A DNA stretch of 64,000 bases, from the NCBI RefSeq assembly GCF_023051145.1, contig NZ_JALKFS010000005.1, positions 620,001-684,000 of the forward strand, in the 5' to 3' direction. The notes under the pieces are model-generated. The model was not told the DNA's origin and made no database searches. It saw only the letters and a program-made list of their open reading frames with translations. Position 1 is the stretch's first letter. The number at the start of each line of letters is the position of its first letter. Positions 25,789 to 35,146 of this stretch are shown in pieces. This stretch comes from Williamsia sp. DF01-3. GTDB lineage: Bacteria > Actinomycetota > Actinomycetes > Mycobacteriales > Mycobacteriaceae. Both the position numbers and the translations under genes were made by a program.

Positions 25789-26703
25789 ATGTCTGACACA
25801 CCCACATGCGCGGGCGTCGCACCACACCTCACCATCTCGACCACCCACCGAGGTCTCGACAGCCGCACCACCAGCAGTTGGACACTCGGCAACGGGTCCA
25901 CGCTCATGCATCTGCGCTACCACGCCCTCGCCGTCTCCAATGCCCGCCACCGCAACACAGACCCCCGGCACCGACTGCTCAGCATGGCCGTATTGGCCCC
26001 AGGCCACTGGACTCTGACCGGTACCACCACGCCGCCGCAGCAGAAGGACCGCCCGGCCCTGGTTATCCTCGACCAGTCCGATCCGTTTGACTTCCGGGAC
26101 CATGGCAGCGGGTCGGCGACCATCCTTCACACCACTTACCCCCGGTTGACGCTGTCTCCCGAAACTGTTCACCGCGGACTTCACAAACTCACTGCGGATC
26201 TACCCCTTTACCCGCTGATGCTCAACCATCTTCAGCAACTCGGAGTCATCGCCACCACCGCAGGAAATGTGCTGCCTGACCTGTCTGCCTCCACCATGTC
26301 GCTCATGCGCTCGCTCCTACTCAGCGCAGCCGACAGCTCGCCCACCACCGACCCTACGGCCACTCTCGTTCTCACGATCACCAGCTACATCGACGAGCAC
26401 CTCTACGCCCCAGAGCTCTCCGCCGATTCCATCGCCACCGCACACAACATCTCACCCCGCCAGCTCTACAAAATCTGGCCCGATACCCACGGATCGCTGT
26501 CCGGCTACATCATCAATCGCCGTCTCGAACAAGCCCGCAGCACACTACTCACTCACCCCAGCCTCAGCATCGCCGCTATCGCCCACCAACACGGCTTCGC
26601 CCAACCCACCCACTTCACACACCGATTCCGCAGAACGTACGGCGTAAGCCCCAGCCAATGGCGACGCCAACGCCTACCCCAACACGCGTCAACCGCCAGC
26701 TGA
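25789..26703 (+). CDS. AraC-family transcriptional regulator
   Basis: 304 aa from ATG 25789. The N-terminal half is a divergent AraC-binding-like domain; the C-terminal half has ISPRQLYKIWPDTHGSL and the second HTH IAAIAHQHGFAQPTHF followed by RFRRTYGVSPSQWR. Different enough from the 24672 copy to have a separate ligand. It converges with the pyruvate-oxidase-like gene. Confidence 0.82.
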   Translation: MSDTPTCAGVAPHLTISTTHRGLDSRTTSSWTLGNGSTLMHLRYHALAVSNARHRNTDPRHRLLSMAVLAPGHWTLTGTTTPPQQKDRPALVILDQSDPFDFRDHGSGSATILHTTYPRLTLSPETVHRGLHKLTADLPLYPLMLNHLQQLGVIATTAGNVLPDLSASTMSLMRSLLLSAADSSPTTDPTATLVLTITSYIDEHLYAPELSADSIATAHNISPRQLYKIWPDTHGSLSGYIINRRLEQARSTLLTHPSLSIAAIAHQHGFAQPTHFTHRFRRTYGVSPSQWRRQRLPQHASTAS

Positions 26704-26766
26704 CGTAATCCTTGTTATCGGCGTGCCACGTGGGGTCACAAAGCAACTGCCCCAGGCGTTTTCGCG

Positions 26767-28556
26767 TCAACTGTCGTCGGAAGGCCTGACCTGCGCCAGC
26801 TTTTGCTTGGCGGTGTTCTTCACCACCTGCCACGCGTCCTGGTCACCCTTGATGAGCGCGCTGCCCAGAGACTTCGCCTGCTCGAGCGTTGCGTGCGGCG
26901 GAATGGGCGGGACATTCGGGTCGCATCGGACGTCGAGCAGTGCCGGTCGGTCGGCCGCGAGGGCGGAGTCCCAGGCAGGCCCGATCTCCTCGGTGGTGTC
27001 GACATTGATGCCGAGAAGTCCGATGCCGCGGGCGAACTCGGCATAGTTCATGTCGGGCAGCGACTACGACTCGACGAACTTGGGGGTTCCCTCCATCGCG
27101 CGTTGTTCCCACGTGACCTGATTGAGGTCGTTGTTGTGCAGCACCACCACGATCAACCGCGGGTCGGTCCATTGCTTCCAGTACCGGGCGATGGTGAGCA
27201 TCTCGGCGAGACCGTTCATCTGCATCGCGCCGTCGCCCTCGAATGCGATTCCGGGCCGGTCGGGGTGGGCCCATTTCGCCCCGATGACGTACGGCACCGC
27301 CGGGCCCATCGTTGCCAGCGTCCCCGACAGTGAGCCGCGTACCGAGCCGCGGAACTTGAGGTGCCGCGCATACCAATTGGCGGCGCTTCCCGAGTCGGCG
27401 GCGATGATCGCATTTTCCGGCATCCGCTCCGACAGCTCGTGAAACATCCTGATCGGATTGGTCGGTTCGGCGTCGGTGGTGGCCTGACTCACGGCCATCG
27501 TCCACCACTGGTCGACATTCGACTCGATGGTTTCCCGCCAGCCGCGGTCTTCTTTGCGATGTAGCAGCGGAATGAGTTGTCGCAGCGTGGTCTTCGCATC
27601 GCCGACGATGTTCAGCTCGTAGGGGTAACGCATGCCGATCCACTTTCCGGATCGGTCGATCTGAACGGCCCTGGCCTGGTCGAGTTCGGGCAGGAACTGG
27701 CTGTACGGAAAGTTCGACCCCACCGTCAGCAGCGTGTCGCAGTCCTTCATCATCTGGTAGCTGGCCGTGGTGCCCAGCAGTCCGACCGATCCGGTGACCC
27801 ACGGAAGATCATCCGGCAGAACATCTTTCCCGAGCAGTGCCTTCGCGCACCCCGCGCCGAGGAGGTCGGCCACCTCGGTGAGTTCCCCGACGCAGCCGCG
27901 CGCGCCCTGTCCGACCAGGATGGCAACACGCTCGCCGGCGTTGAGGAGGTCCGCGGCCTGCTGGACCGCGGCCGGATCGGCGGCGGGCGCGCCAGGGAGA
28001 GCCCCAGGCTCGACGGCACGTGCTTGAACTCGTGTTTGGGTGGCGTGTGTTCGAGTTCGAACACATCCGACGGGAAGATCAGGGCCGTGGGTGCCTGCTC
28101 GGACAGGGCGATCCGGATCGCGCGGTCGATGAGATTGGGTATCTGCTCTGGCACGGTGCACATCTGGACGTACTCACTGCAGACGTCTTTGAACAGCGAG
28201 AGCATGTCGATCTCCTGCTGGTACGACCCGCCCATGGCGCTGCGCTCGGTCTGCCCGACCAGTGCCAGTACCGGCACGTGGTCGAGCTTGGCGTCGTAGA
28301 GCCCGTTGAGCAGGTGGATACCGCCGGGGCCGCTTGTGGCGGCGCACACTCCGATCTGTCCGGAGAACTTCGCGTAACCGACCGCCTGGAAAGCCGACAT
28401 CTCCTCGTGGCGGGACTGAACGAACTGGGGAGAGTTGTCGGCGCGACCCCAGGCGGCCAGCAACCCGTTGATGCCGTCGCCCGGATAACCGAAGACCTGT
28501 CCGATGTTCCACTGCCGTAGACGTTCCAGGACGACATCGCCGACCGTTGCTGACAT
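26767..28556 (-). pseudogene. pyruvate oxidase/acetolactate-synthase-like TPP enzyme with a frameshift and a nonsense codon
   Basis: From ATG 28556: the N-terminal TPP domain (FGYPGDGINGL, SRHEEMSAFQAVGYAKF) to about residue 190, then a frame change near a C4/G4 run at 28002-28005. The central and C-terminal domains follow (SRG-like middle domain, GDGAMQMNGLAEML ... NNDLNQVTWEQ, the TPP/Mg motif). An in-frame TAG at 27064-27066 cuts off the last 98 codons, which continue cleanly (LPDMNYAEFARGIG ... to 26767). With one base added the gene is 596 codons, normal for PoxB-type enzymes. Two independent lesions favour a real pseudogene. Confidence 0.8.
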
Positions 28557-28669
28557 GGCTCTCCTTGTGGTGGGCGAATCACTCTCCGTGCCGGCCGCAT
28601 ACCCGCCAGGCAGCTCGCTCACACCCGTGTGCAGGGGTCGCCGCAGCCCTGGGTGACTACCCTGAGCGC

Positions 28670-29428
28670 ATGGAACCGGTATTCCGGGCGCTCGAGATCA
28701 CCGCCAAGACCCTGGTCAAGGTGCAGGGCCTCAAGCTCACGTTTCTTGATCTCGACAAGTTGCCCGCCGCCGGCGGAGTGGTTCTCGCGATCAACCACAC
28801 CGCTTACGTGGACTTCCTGCCCGCAGCACTGGGCGTCCACCACCGGGGTCGCCGCGTGCGTTTCATGATCAAGTCGGAGATGCAGCAGATCGCGATCATG
28901 CGGTTCCTCATCAAACACACCAGGACGGTGCCGGTGGACCGGTCCGCAGGGGCGCAGGCGTACGAACTCGCAGTCCAGGCCTTGCGTGATGGGCAGGTGG
29001 TCGGTGTGTATCCGGAGGCGACGATCAGTCGGAGTTTCGAGATCAAGACCTTCAAGTCGGGCGTCGCACGCATGGCTATGGATGCCGAGGTGCCGATCGT
29101 GCCGGTCATCGTCTGGGGCGCTCAGCGGATCGCCACCAAGGGTGGACCGAGGAATCTCGGTCGTAGCCGCACGCCGATCATCGTGCAGTTCGGTGACCCG
29201 ATCGCGCCGGGTGGAGGGGATGCGGACGAGGCCCGTCGACTGGCCGACCATCTGCGGTCGACGATGCAGAACATGCTCGCGGACGTCCAGGAACGCTACG
29301 GCGAACACCCCGCGGGGGCATATTGGGTGCCGGCCCGGCTCGGAGGCGGCGCGCCCACGATGGCCGAGGCGGACGCACTGGACGCAGCCGATTCGGCCGC
29401 CCGGCGCGACAAACGGCAAAATGGATGA
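28670..29428 (+). CDS. 1-acylglycerol-3-phosphate-type acyltransferase (PlsC family), second copy
   Basis: 252 aa from ATG 28670. HX4D motif NHTAYVDF, then FMIKSEM and GVYPEATISRSFEIKTFKSG, nearly identical to the paralogue at 2750. Homologous to the tandem acyltransferases of the mycobacterial cell-wall locus. Its stop overlaps the HAD gene start by 8 bp, so the two are cotranscribed. Membrane-associated lipid acyl transfer is inferred from the family. Confidence 0.9.
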   Translation: MEPVFRALEITAKTLVKVQGLKLTFLDLDKLPAAGGVVLAINHTAYVDFLPAALGVHHRGRRVRFMIKSEMQQIAIMRFLIKHTRTVPVDRSAGAQAYELAVQALRDGQVVGVYPEATISRSFEIKTFKSGVARMAMDAEVPIVPVIVWGAQRIATKGGPRNLGRSRTPIIVQFGDPIAPGGGDADEARRLADHLRSTMQNMLADVQERYGEHPAGAYWVPARLGGGAPTMAEADALDAADSAARRDKRQNG

Positions 29429-30275
29429 AATGCCCCAATTGGATGAAACGCCGTCAGAGTTCGCCGGGCCTCCCACGCTGATCGCCAGCGACGTCGATGG
29501 AACCCTCATCGACAACCAGAACACTGTTCCCGAGCTCGTGCGAACGATGATCACCAAGGCGACGGCGGCGGGTGCGACGTTTGTGATCGCGACCGGCCGT
29601 CCGCCGCGATGGATAGCCGAGATCACCGACCAACTCGAGGTCGAGCCACTTGCCGTGTGTGCAAACGGGGCGATCGTCTATGACGTCGCCACCGATCAGG
29701 TGCTGCATTCGGCGACGCTCGGAGCTTCAGTGCTCGAGCAGCTGGCCGCGCTTGCCTATGAGCAGATCCCGGGGTGCGGTCTGGCGGTGGAGCGGGTGGG
29801 CACGAGTGCACACGATGCGGCGACGCCCCCGTTTGTCGCGACCGCGGGCTATCAGCACGCGTGGCTCAATCCGGACCACATCGAGATGAGTGAAGCCGAC
29901 GTCTTGTCAGAGAACGCGGTGAAGATGTTGGTCCGGCGACCCGAACTCAGCAGCGACGAGATGGCGCGGCGTCTGGAGGCGGTGGTGGGCGACCTCGCCG
30001 ACGTCACGTTCTCCACCGACAACGGGCTCATCGAACTCTCGGCACCCGGCGTCAGCAAGGCCAGCGGATTGCGGACGTTGGCCGAGCTGAAGGACCTACC
30101 GACCGGTGCGTCGATCGCGTTCGGAGACATGCCCAACGATGTCGAGATGTTGCGTTGGGTCACACGAGGTTTTGCGATGGCCGGTGGCCATCCTGCCGCC
30201 ATCGCCGCGGCAGATGAGATCGCGCCCGACAACAACTCCGGCGGGGTGGGCCAGGTGCTGGCCCGGTGGTTCTAG
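29421..30275 (+). CDS. HAD-superfamily (Cof-type) phosphatase
   Basis: 284 aa. HAD motif I DVDGTLID, motif II ATGRPP, motif III Lys region and motif IV GDMPNDVEM are all present; the cap domain lies between II and III as in Cof/YbiV sugar-phosphatase relatives. Corresponds in position to M. tuberculosis Rv3813c. An ATG at 29430 is an alternative start. Substrate unknown. Confidence 0.88.
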   Translation: MDEMPQLDETPSEFAGPPTLIASDVDGTLIDNQNTVPELVRTMITKATAAGATFVIATGRPPRWIAEITDQLEVEPLAVCANGAIVYDVATDQVLHSATLGASVLEQLAALAYEQIPGCGLAVERVGTSAHDAATPPFVATAGYQHAWLNPDHIEMSEADVLSENAVKMLVRRPELSSDEMARRLEAVVGDLADVTFSTDNGLIELSAPGVSKASGLRTLAELKDLPTGASIAFGDMPNDVEMLRWVTRGFAMAGGHPAAIAAADEIAPDNNSGGVGQVLARWF

Positions 30276-30356
30276 CGGTTCACCGACCGCGCGCGGTCCC
30301 GAGCGCCGCGCACCGGTGTGAACCGTTGCGCGACAGCCAGAACCGTGCGTCGGGTG

Positions 30357-32525
30357 TCAGCCTGCCGGCGGTGCGGTCGGTACCGCGGCCGCCTCGCGCT
30401 GGGCGTCGTAGGTGTCGTTGAACGTGTCGATGTAGGTACGCAACACCCGCACGATGCCGGTGACCAGGTTCCACACCAACGTCCCGCCCTGGAAACTCTG
30501 CGTGACGCCGTCGGGTCCCGTTGTCTCCGATGACGTGGGCAGACCCAGCGGGCTGTTCTCGAAGCCCATGAGCGCCCACGCTTTTGCGATGGCGCCCTTG
30601 ATGATCTGCGCCCCGGTGGACTCGGACCAGTAGATCTTGCCGTTCTCGAAGTCCACGAACTTGGCACTGCCATTCGGTGTGGTCTGCTCGGTGGTCACGG
30701 CGTTGCCGAGTTCGCCGGTGGGACCGCCGGTCGCCATCCACTGCTGGGCGATGGCGCCGGTGTCGGTGGGGGACAGCACCTGAGGGTTCTCGGTACCGGA
30801 CACCGGACTCTGCACCGGCGCCGCGTCCACCGGGGCGGGGGCGGCGGGGGGCGCCACGACGGCAGCGCCCGAGGCGGCGATCTCGCGGATCTGTGGCAGC
30901 GCCTCGTAGGCGAGGTTGCCTGGGCATTCGGTGGAGTAGAAGTCGCGGTGCCCGCTGATGATCGGCAGCGTCGCCGTCTCACCGGCTGCGAACAAGGCCC
31001 CGTCGAAGCCCTGCGACACCACCGAGCCCGTGCCGCGGGGATCCAGGCCGGCCAGCCGGAGACGCCAGCCCAGGAAAGATCCTGCGGCAGCCAGCATCTC
31101 GGGTGAGGGAGCCATCTCGTTGAGATTGCCCATCAGCGACAGGCCCATCGTGTCCTTGTTGAAGCCGCCGGTGTGGGTGCCCTGGACGTTCTTGTCCAAA
31201 CCGCCTGCGGTGCCTTCGAAGATCTGACCGTACTTGTCGACCAGCACGTTGTAGCCGATGTCGCACCAGCCCAGGGTCTGCGCGTGGTAGGCGTAGATGC
31301 CGCGCACGATCTCGGCGGACTGCTCGCGGGTGTAGTCGTTGGTCCCGGCAGTGTGGTGCACGACAGTCTCTTTGAGCGTGTCGTCGTAGGTCGGATCAGA
31401 GCACCGGATGGATTCGTCGGCGCCCCACTGCGCCCGGGTGATCACCTGCGGGGTTGCCGATGGTGTCGCCACGACGGGCGGTGCGGGCGCCGCTGCGGGC
31501 GCGGCAGGATCAGCCGCCAAGGGCTGCGATCCCAGGACCGCACCGGTGCCGGGCGTGATCAGTGCGGCGCTGATGGTCGAGATCGCCTGCTGCAGAGCAT
31601 TTTGTCCGGGTGCACCGGTGGTGGTCAGCAGCGGTTCCTGCTTGGGCGTGAACGCCTGGGGAACCACCTCACCTGATGTGACGGTCGAAGTGGGGATGGA
31701 GGTGTCGGTGCGTTTGGGAACCGGGGGAGTGGTGAAGGTTGTGGTTGTCGTCGGCACCTCATCGGTGGGGCCGGTCGTGGTGGTTGGGGGTGTTCCACTG
31801 GTCGAACTCGTCGCCGACCCCTCGGTGGATCCGGTGCCGGTGCCAGGGGCGGCGACACCGTCGTCGGTGACCGCGATCTGCACCAGGTTGGTCTTGCCGA
31901 CCCAAACGGGTTCGGTGCCTTGCTTGTTCGGGTCTTTTGTACTCACGCCGTCGACCCGATCGGCCGAGACCCAGGGGCCCCAGCTGCCGTCGATCTGTTT
32001 GGCGCGCACGTACGCGGTGGTGTTGGCGACGCCCTGCCACGTCAGCCCGACCATGGAGAACGGGTCGGATTGACCCACCTCTTTCACGATCGCGCCCTCG
32101 GGGACGTCCTCGCCGGTCGCCGGGACCGGGACACTGCTGGATGCCTCTGTCGACGACGGCGCCGACGGTGATGAAGGCGATGTGGTGATGGTCCCCGGCG
32201 CGGTGGTCGAGGGGAGCAGATCGGTCGGCAGGAGGCCAGGGGGGATCTGCAACGGGATGTCGGGCAGCTTTATCCCTGAGACATCGATCGGAGGCAAGGT
32301 CACGCCGGCGTCGGCGAGCCCGGACTTGACCAGGTTCAGCACGATCGTCGGAACCTCGTTGAGGTTGACCTGGTTGATTGTCGTCGCGGTGACGGCGGGT
32401 GGCTCGGTCGGGTCGACGGCGAAGTTCGGCGCGCTTCCCCCGACCAGGACTGCAACCGGGCTGGCCACAACGACGGCGGCCACCGTCCCCAGGACGATCG
32501 ACGGCTTCGGTCGGCGGTAGCGCAC
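30357..32525 (-). CDS. secreted N-acetylmuramoyl-L-alanine amidase with LGFP repeats
   Basis: 722 aa from GTG 32525, chosen for AGGGAG upstream and an immediate signal peptide (RRPKPSIVLGTVAAVVVASPVAVLVGG); the frame is open further upstream. A long Ser/Thr/Pro-rich region is followed by an Amidase_2/PGRP domain (ITRAQWGADES, VVHHTAG, GYNVLVDKYGQIFEG, GHRDFYSTECPGN: zinc His/His/Cys ligands). The C-terminal LGFP repeats (GGPTGELG, NSPLGLPTS) probably bind the cell wall. Positional counterpart of Rv3811. It cleaves the peptide stem from glycan during wall turnover. Diverges from the SpoIID-like gene. Confidence 0.88.
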   Translation of the reverse strand: MRYRRPKPSIVLGTVAAVVVASPVAVLVGGSAPNFAVDPTEPPAVTATTINQVNLNEVPTIVLNLVKSGLADAGVTLPPIDVSGIKLPDIPLQIPPGLLPTDLLPSTTAPGTITTSPSSPSAPSSTEASSSVPVPATGEDVPEGAIVKEVGQSDPFSMVGLTWQGVANTTAYVRAKQIDGSWGPWVSADRVDGVSTKDPNKQGTEPVWVGKTNLVQIAVTDDGVAAPGTGTGSTEGSATSSTSGTPPTTTTGPTDEVPTTTTTFTTPPVPKRTDTSIPTSTVTSGEVVPQAFTPKQEPLLTTTGAPGQNALQQAISTISAALITPGTGAVLGSQPLAADPAAPAAAPAPPVVATPSATPQVITRAQWGADESIRCSDPTYDDTLKETVVHHTAGTNDYTREQSAEIVRGIYAYHAQTLGWCDIGYNVLVDKYGQIFEGTAGGLDKNVQGTHTGGFNKDTMGLSLMGNLNEMAPSPEMLAAAGSFLGWRLRLAGLDPRGTGSVVSQGFDGALFAAGETATLPIISGHRDFYSTECPGNLAYEALPQIREIAASGAAVVAPPAAPAPVDAAPVQSPVSGTENPQVLSPTDTGAIAQQWMATGGPTGELGNAVTTEQTTPNGSAKFVDFENGKIYWSESTGAQIIKGAIAKAWALMGFENSPLGLPTSSETTGPDGVTQSFQGGTLVWNLVTGIVRVLRTYIDTFNDTYDAQREAAAVPTAPPAG

Positions 32526-32710
32526 GTGGTTCTCCCTTGATTGTCGTAACTGATCGACAGTCTTTTCACCGGCGCCGCCACGCACGCCAAACTGGCGTCT
32601 CGTGGGCGACGTCGACTTCCCCATCGACTTGCCAGACGGCCAAATCGTGTCTTCTACAGACACCGAAGTCCACGACCCTCTCGGCGTGGCGTGAAACTCG
32701 TGATGCTGTT

Positions 32711-32777
32711 GTTACTCGATGTTACTTTTGTGACCGCTGTTTCTTCACTACTGTCACATCAGTCCCACTAGTCACAT
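32711..32777. promoter_or_regulatory. MtrA-like repeat cluster in the divergent cell-wall promoter region
   Basis: In the 310-bp region between amidase and SpoIID-like genes there are GTTACT at 32711-32716 and 32721-32726, GTGACC at 32730-32735, and GTCACAT at 32753-32759 and 32771-32777. GTTAC repeats about 10 bp apart resemble the recognition sites of MtrA, the response regulator that controls wall hydrolases in actinobacteria. No strong -10/-35 pair is obvious. Assignment is by resemblance only. Confidence 0.4.
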
Positions 32778-32835
32778 GCTCGCGGCTGTCGCGTGCGCCT
32801 GACCGCGACCGTGGGCGAGTGACGAGAGGACATCT

Positions 32836-34536
32836 ATGCCGCGCATTCCTGGGCTGTACACAACCCGCCCCATCGGGGGTCGTGATGTGTTCGGCACCGG
32901 TCTGCGGCGGACGGCTGCGGCCGGGATGTCGCTGTTGTTCGCCGCCGGCGTGACCATGTGGGCAGTGCCGCAGACGGTGAAATCGAACGTAGATCTCACC
33001 GTCGGTGGCGAGGTGACGCTGATCGGACACGGCAACGGCCACGGACGCGGGATGGGTCAGTGGGGTGCGTTCGGCTACGCCAAGCAAGGTTGGTCCTCGA
33101 CTCAGATCTTGAGTCACTACTACGGCGGCACCACCGCGGGGAAGGTGGACAACGTCGACGTCTCGGTAATTCTCACAGGCGAGTCGTCGGTCAATGTCTT
33201 CGCGGATGCCGGCCTGAAGGTCGGTGAGGTGGCGGTGGCACCCGGGCAAGCGGTCAGTTTGTCCGGGTCCACCGCCACCATCACTGATGGATGCGGTGGC
33301 GGTGTGGTCCAGACGGTCGAGCTGCCTCGATCCCTGGTGTCGCCCATCACCGCGGGTCCAGGCCGTCCGGTGCCCGAACTGCTGAAAATGTGTGGTTCGA
33401 ACGAAACCTTCCGGGGCTCACTCGGATTCGACGGGGACCGCGTGATCAACGTTGTGCCGCTGGACGACTACGTGAAGGGTGTCGTCCCCAAAGAGATCAT
33501 CGTCAGCTGGGCGGACGAGGGCGGCGCTGAGGCGCTCAAGGCCCAGGCGGTGGCCGCCCGTACCTACGCCCTTGCGTCGATGGACATCAGCAAGCCCATC
33601 GATGACACCCAGAACTCACAGGTCTACGGCGGTTTCGGTGCCGAAGACCCACGAACGAACGTCGCTGTCGACGCCACCGCCGGCGTGGTCCTCATGAAGG
33701 ACGGGAAGCCGGCATTCACCGAGTTCTCCTCTTCAACAGGTGGTGCCACCGACGGTCGGGACTTCTCGGCGGTGCTCGACGAAGGCGACACCATCTCCCC
33801 GTACCGCGACTGGACCGCCACGGTGAGCTCGGACAGCATCGCCTCCACCTTCGGCGTCGGGTCGCTCACCGGTTTCGAGGTGATCGAGGCCTACGGCATG
33901 GGCGCAGAGAACGGCCGCGCGGCAACGGTTCGGATCAGCGGCACCGGCGGCACGGTCGACGTCCCGGCGCAGGAGGTGCGCACCAAGCTGCAGCTACGTT
34001 CCTCGTTCTTCTCGGTCCAGGGTCAGACCACTCCGCCCGCGATCGTTGCTCCTCCCTCCGGCGTCGGTTCCACGCCCACAGGTGGCGTGCCGGCCATCCC
34101 GACGCCGGGCGGAACCCCGCTGCCCACCGCTGAACTGCCGGCAACGCCGGGCACCGGGACCGGAGCCGGAGATCTCGTCAGCGAACTGCTGGCACTCGCC
34201 GAGGCAGCCATCGGTGGCAAGTTCACCGAACTGGGCGGCAGCTCAGGTGTGCTCGGGGAAGCGCTGGGACCGGTTCTGCCGACCACATCGGGAACCGGAG
34301 CGGTTCAGCAGTTCCAGAATGGTTCGGTGTTCTTCGGTCCCGACACCGGTGCGCATGCTCTCGGCGGTCTGGCTCTGCTGAACTTTGCACTACAGGGCGG
34401 CGAGAGCGTGCTCGGGCTGCCGCTCGAGGACTCGTTGAGCACCCTGCTCGGCCCGGTCACCCAGGTTTTCCAAAGCAAGTTCGCCGGTGGCATTCTCGAA
34501 GTCGATCCCGCCACCGGCCAGGCCTCGCGCAAGTAG
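32836..34536 (+). CDS. secreted SpoIID/LytB-domain protein with LGFP-like C-terminus
   Basis: 566 aa. N-terminal signal/anchor (RRTAAAGMSLLFAAGVTMWAV), then the SpoIID segment LIGHGNGHGRGMGQWGAFGYA and the core LDDYVKGVVPKEI ... ALKAQAVAARTYAL, as in SpoIID lytic transglycosylases and the LytB amidase enhancer. A Pro/Thr-rich linker leads to an LGFP-like tail (GPDTGAHALGGLAL ... SVLGLPLED). Probably works with the divergently encoded amidase in peptidoglycan remodelling. Confidence 0.85.
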   Translation: MPRIPGLYTTRPIGGRDVFGTGLRRTAAAGMSLLFAAGVTMWAVPQTVKSNVDLTVGGEVTLIGHGNGHGRGMGQWGAFGYAKQGWSSTQILSHYYGGTTAGKVDNVDVSVILTGESSVNVFADAGLKVGEVAVAPGQAVSLSGSTATITDGCGGGVVQTVELPRSLVSPITAGPGRPVPELLKMCGSNETFRGSLGFDGDRVINVVPLDDYVKGVVPKEIIVSWADEGGAEALKAQAVAARTYALASMDISKPIDDTQNSQVYGGFGAEDPRTNVAVDATAGVVLMKDGKPAFTEFSSSTGGATDGRDFSAVLDEGDTISPYRDWTATVSSDSIASTFGVGSLTGFEVIEAYGMGAENGRAATVRISGTGGTVDVPAQEVRTKLQLRSSFFSVQGQTTPPAIVAPPSGVGSTPTGGVPAIPTPGGTPLPTAELPATPGTGTGAGDLVSELLALAEAAIGGKFTELGGSSGVLGEALGPVLPTTSGTGAVQQFQNGSVFFGPDTGAHALGGLALLNFALQGGESVLGLPLEDSLSTLLGPVTQVFQSKFAGGILEVDPATGQASRK

Positions 34537-34593
34537 GCGTTCGCGCCCGCAGCGCTGCGTTTCGGCAGCCGCGCAAACGGGCATCCGGTGTCC

Positions 34594-35040
34594 ATGAGTA
34601 TTGAAGACGGTCCTGGCGACACCCTGAGCCCAAGCGAGAGCCTTGACTCCGACGACCTCAAGAACCACGGCGACGACGATGTCGTGGATCCCCCAGAGCA
34701 TTGGGCGGAAGCGGACAAGTTCGGCACCACGCACAGCGAGGAACGTGAAGGCGAGTCCCTCGATGAGCGCATCGCCGAAGAGGTCCCGGACGTGCAGCCC
34801 GAGGAACAGCCGGAGATACCCGTCGCAGCCGCTCCCGACGACGAGCTGACCGAGAAGCTGGTCGACGAGGTGATCGATGATCAGGGACCCGACGACGATG
34901 TCCTCGCCGACGGAGTGCAGGAACTCGAGACCGACGACGGCCTGATCGTTCACGACGGCAGCTCGCGGGTGCAGAGCAGAGGTCAGCAGGGTGAATCATT
35001 CCCCGACGACGGCGATTCGCTGTTCCAGGAAGTCGACTGA
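34594..35040 (+). CDS. DUF5709 acidic protein
   Basis: 148 aa, strongly acidic, no membrane segments. Matches the actinobacterial DUF5709 pattern: SPSESLDSDDL, a WAEADKFGTTHSEEREGESLD core and EEVPD. Function unknown. 57 bp downstream of the SpoIID-like gene and followed by a strong terminator. Confidence 0.75.
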   Translation: MSIEDGPGDTLSPSESLDSDDLKNHGDDDVVDPPEHWAEADKFGTTHSEEREGESLDERIAEEVPDVQPEEQPEIPVAAAPDDELTEKLVDEVIDDQGPDDDVLADGVQELETDDGLIVHDGSSRVQSRGQQGESFPDDGDSLFQEVD

Positions 35041-35066
35041 ACCCCACGTTTTTCTTCTCGAACAAG

Positions 35067-35106
35067 CAGTCCGCCCGCCGGCAATGCCGACGGGCGGACT
35101 GTTTTC
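35067..35106 (+). terminator. strong intrinsic terminator
   Basis: CAGTCCGCCCG (35067-35077) pairs perfectly with CGGGCGGACTG (35091-35101). The inner CGGC-AAT-GCCG extends the stem, and TTTTCTGTT follows. It lies 26 bp after the DUF5709 stop, between convergent genes. Confidence 0.88.
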
Positions 35107-35146
35107 TGTTGGCATGCTTTGGACTCGGTACCGGGCTCGAGCCGAC

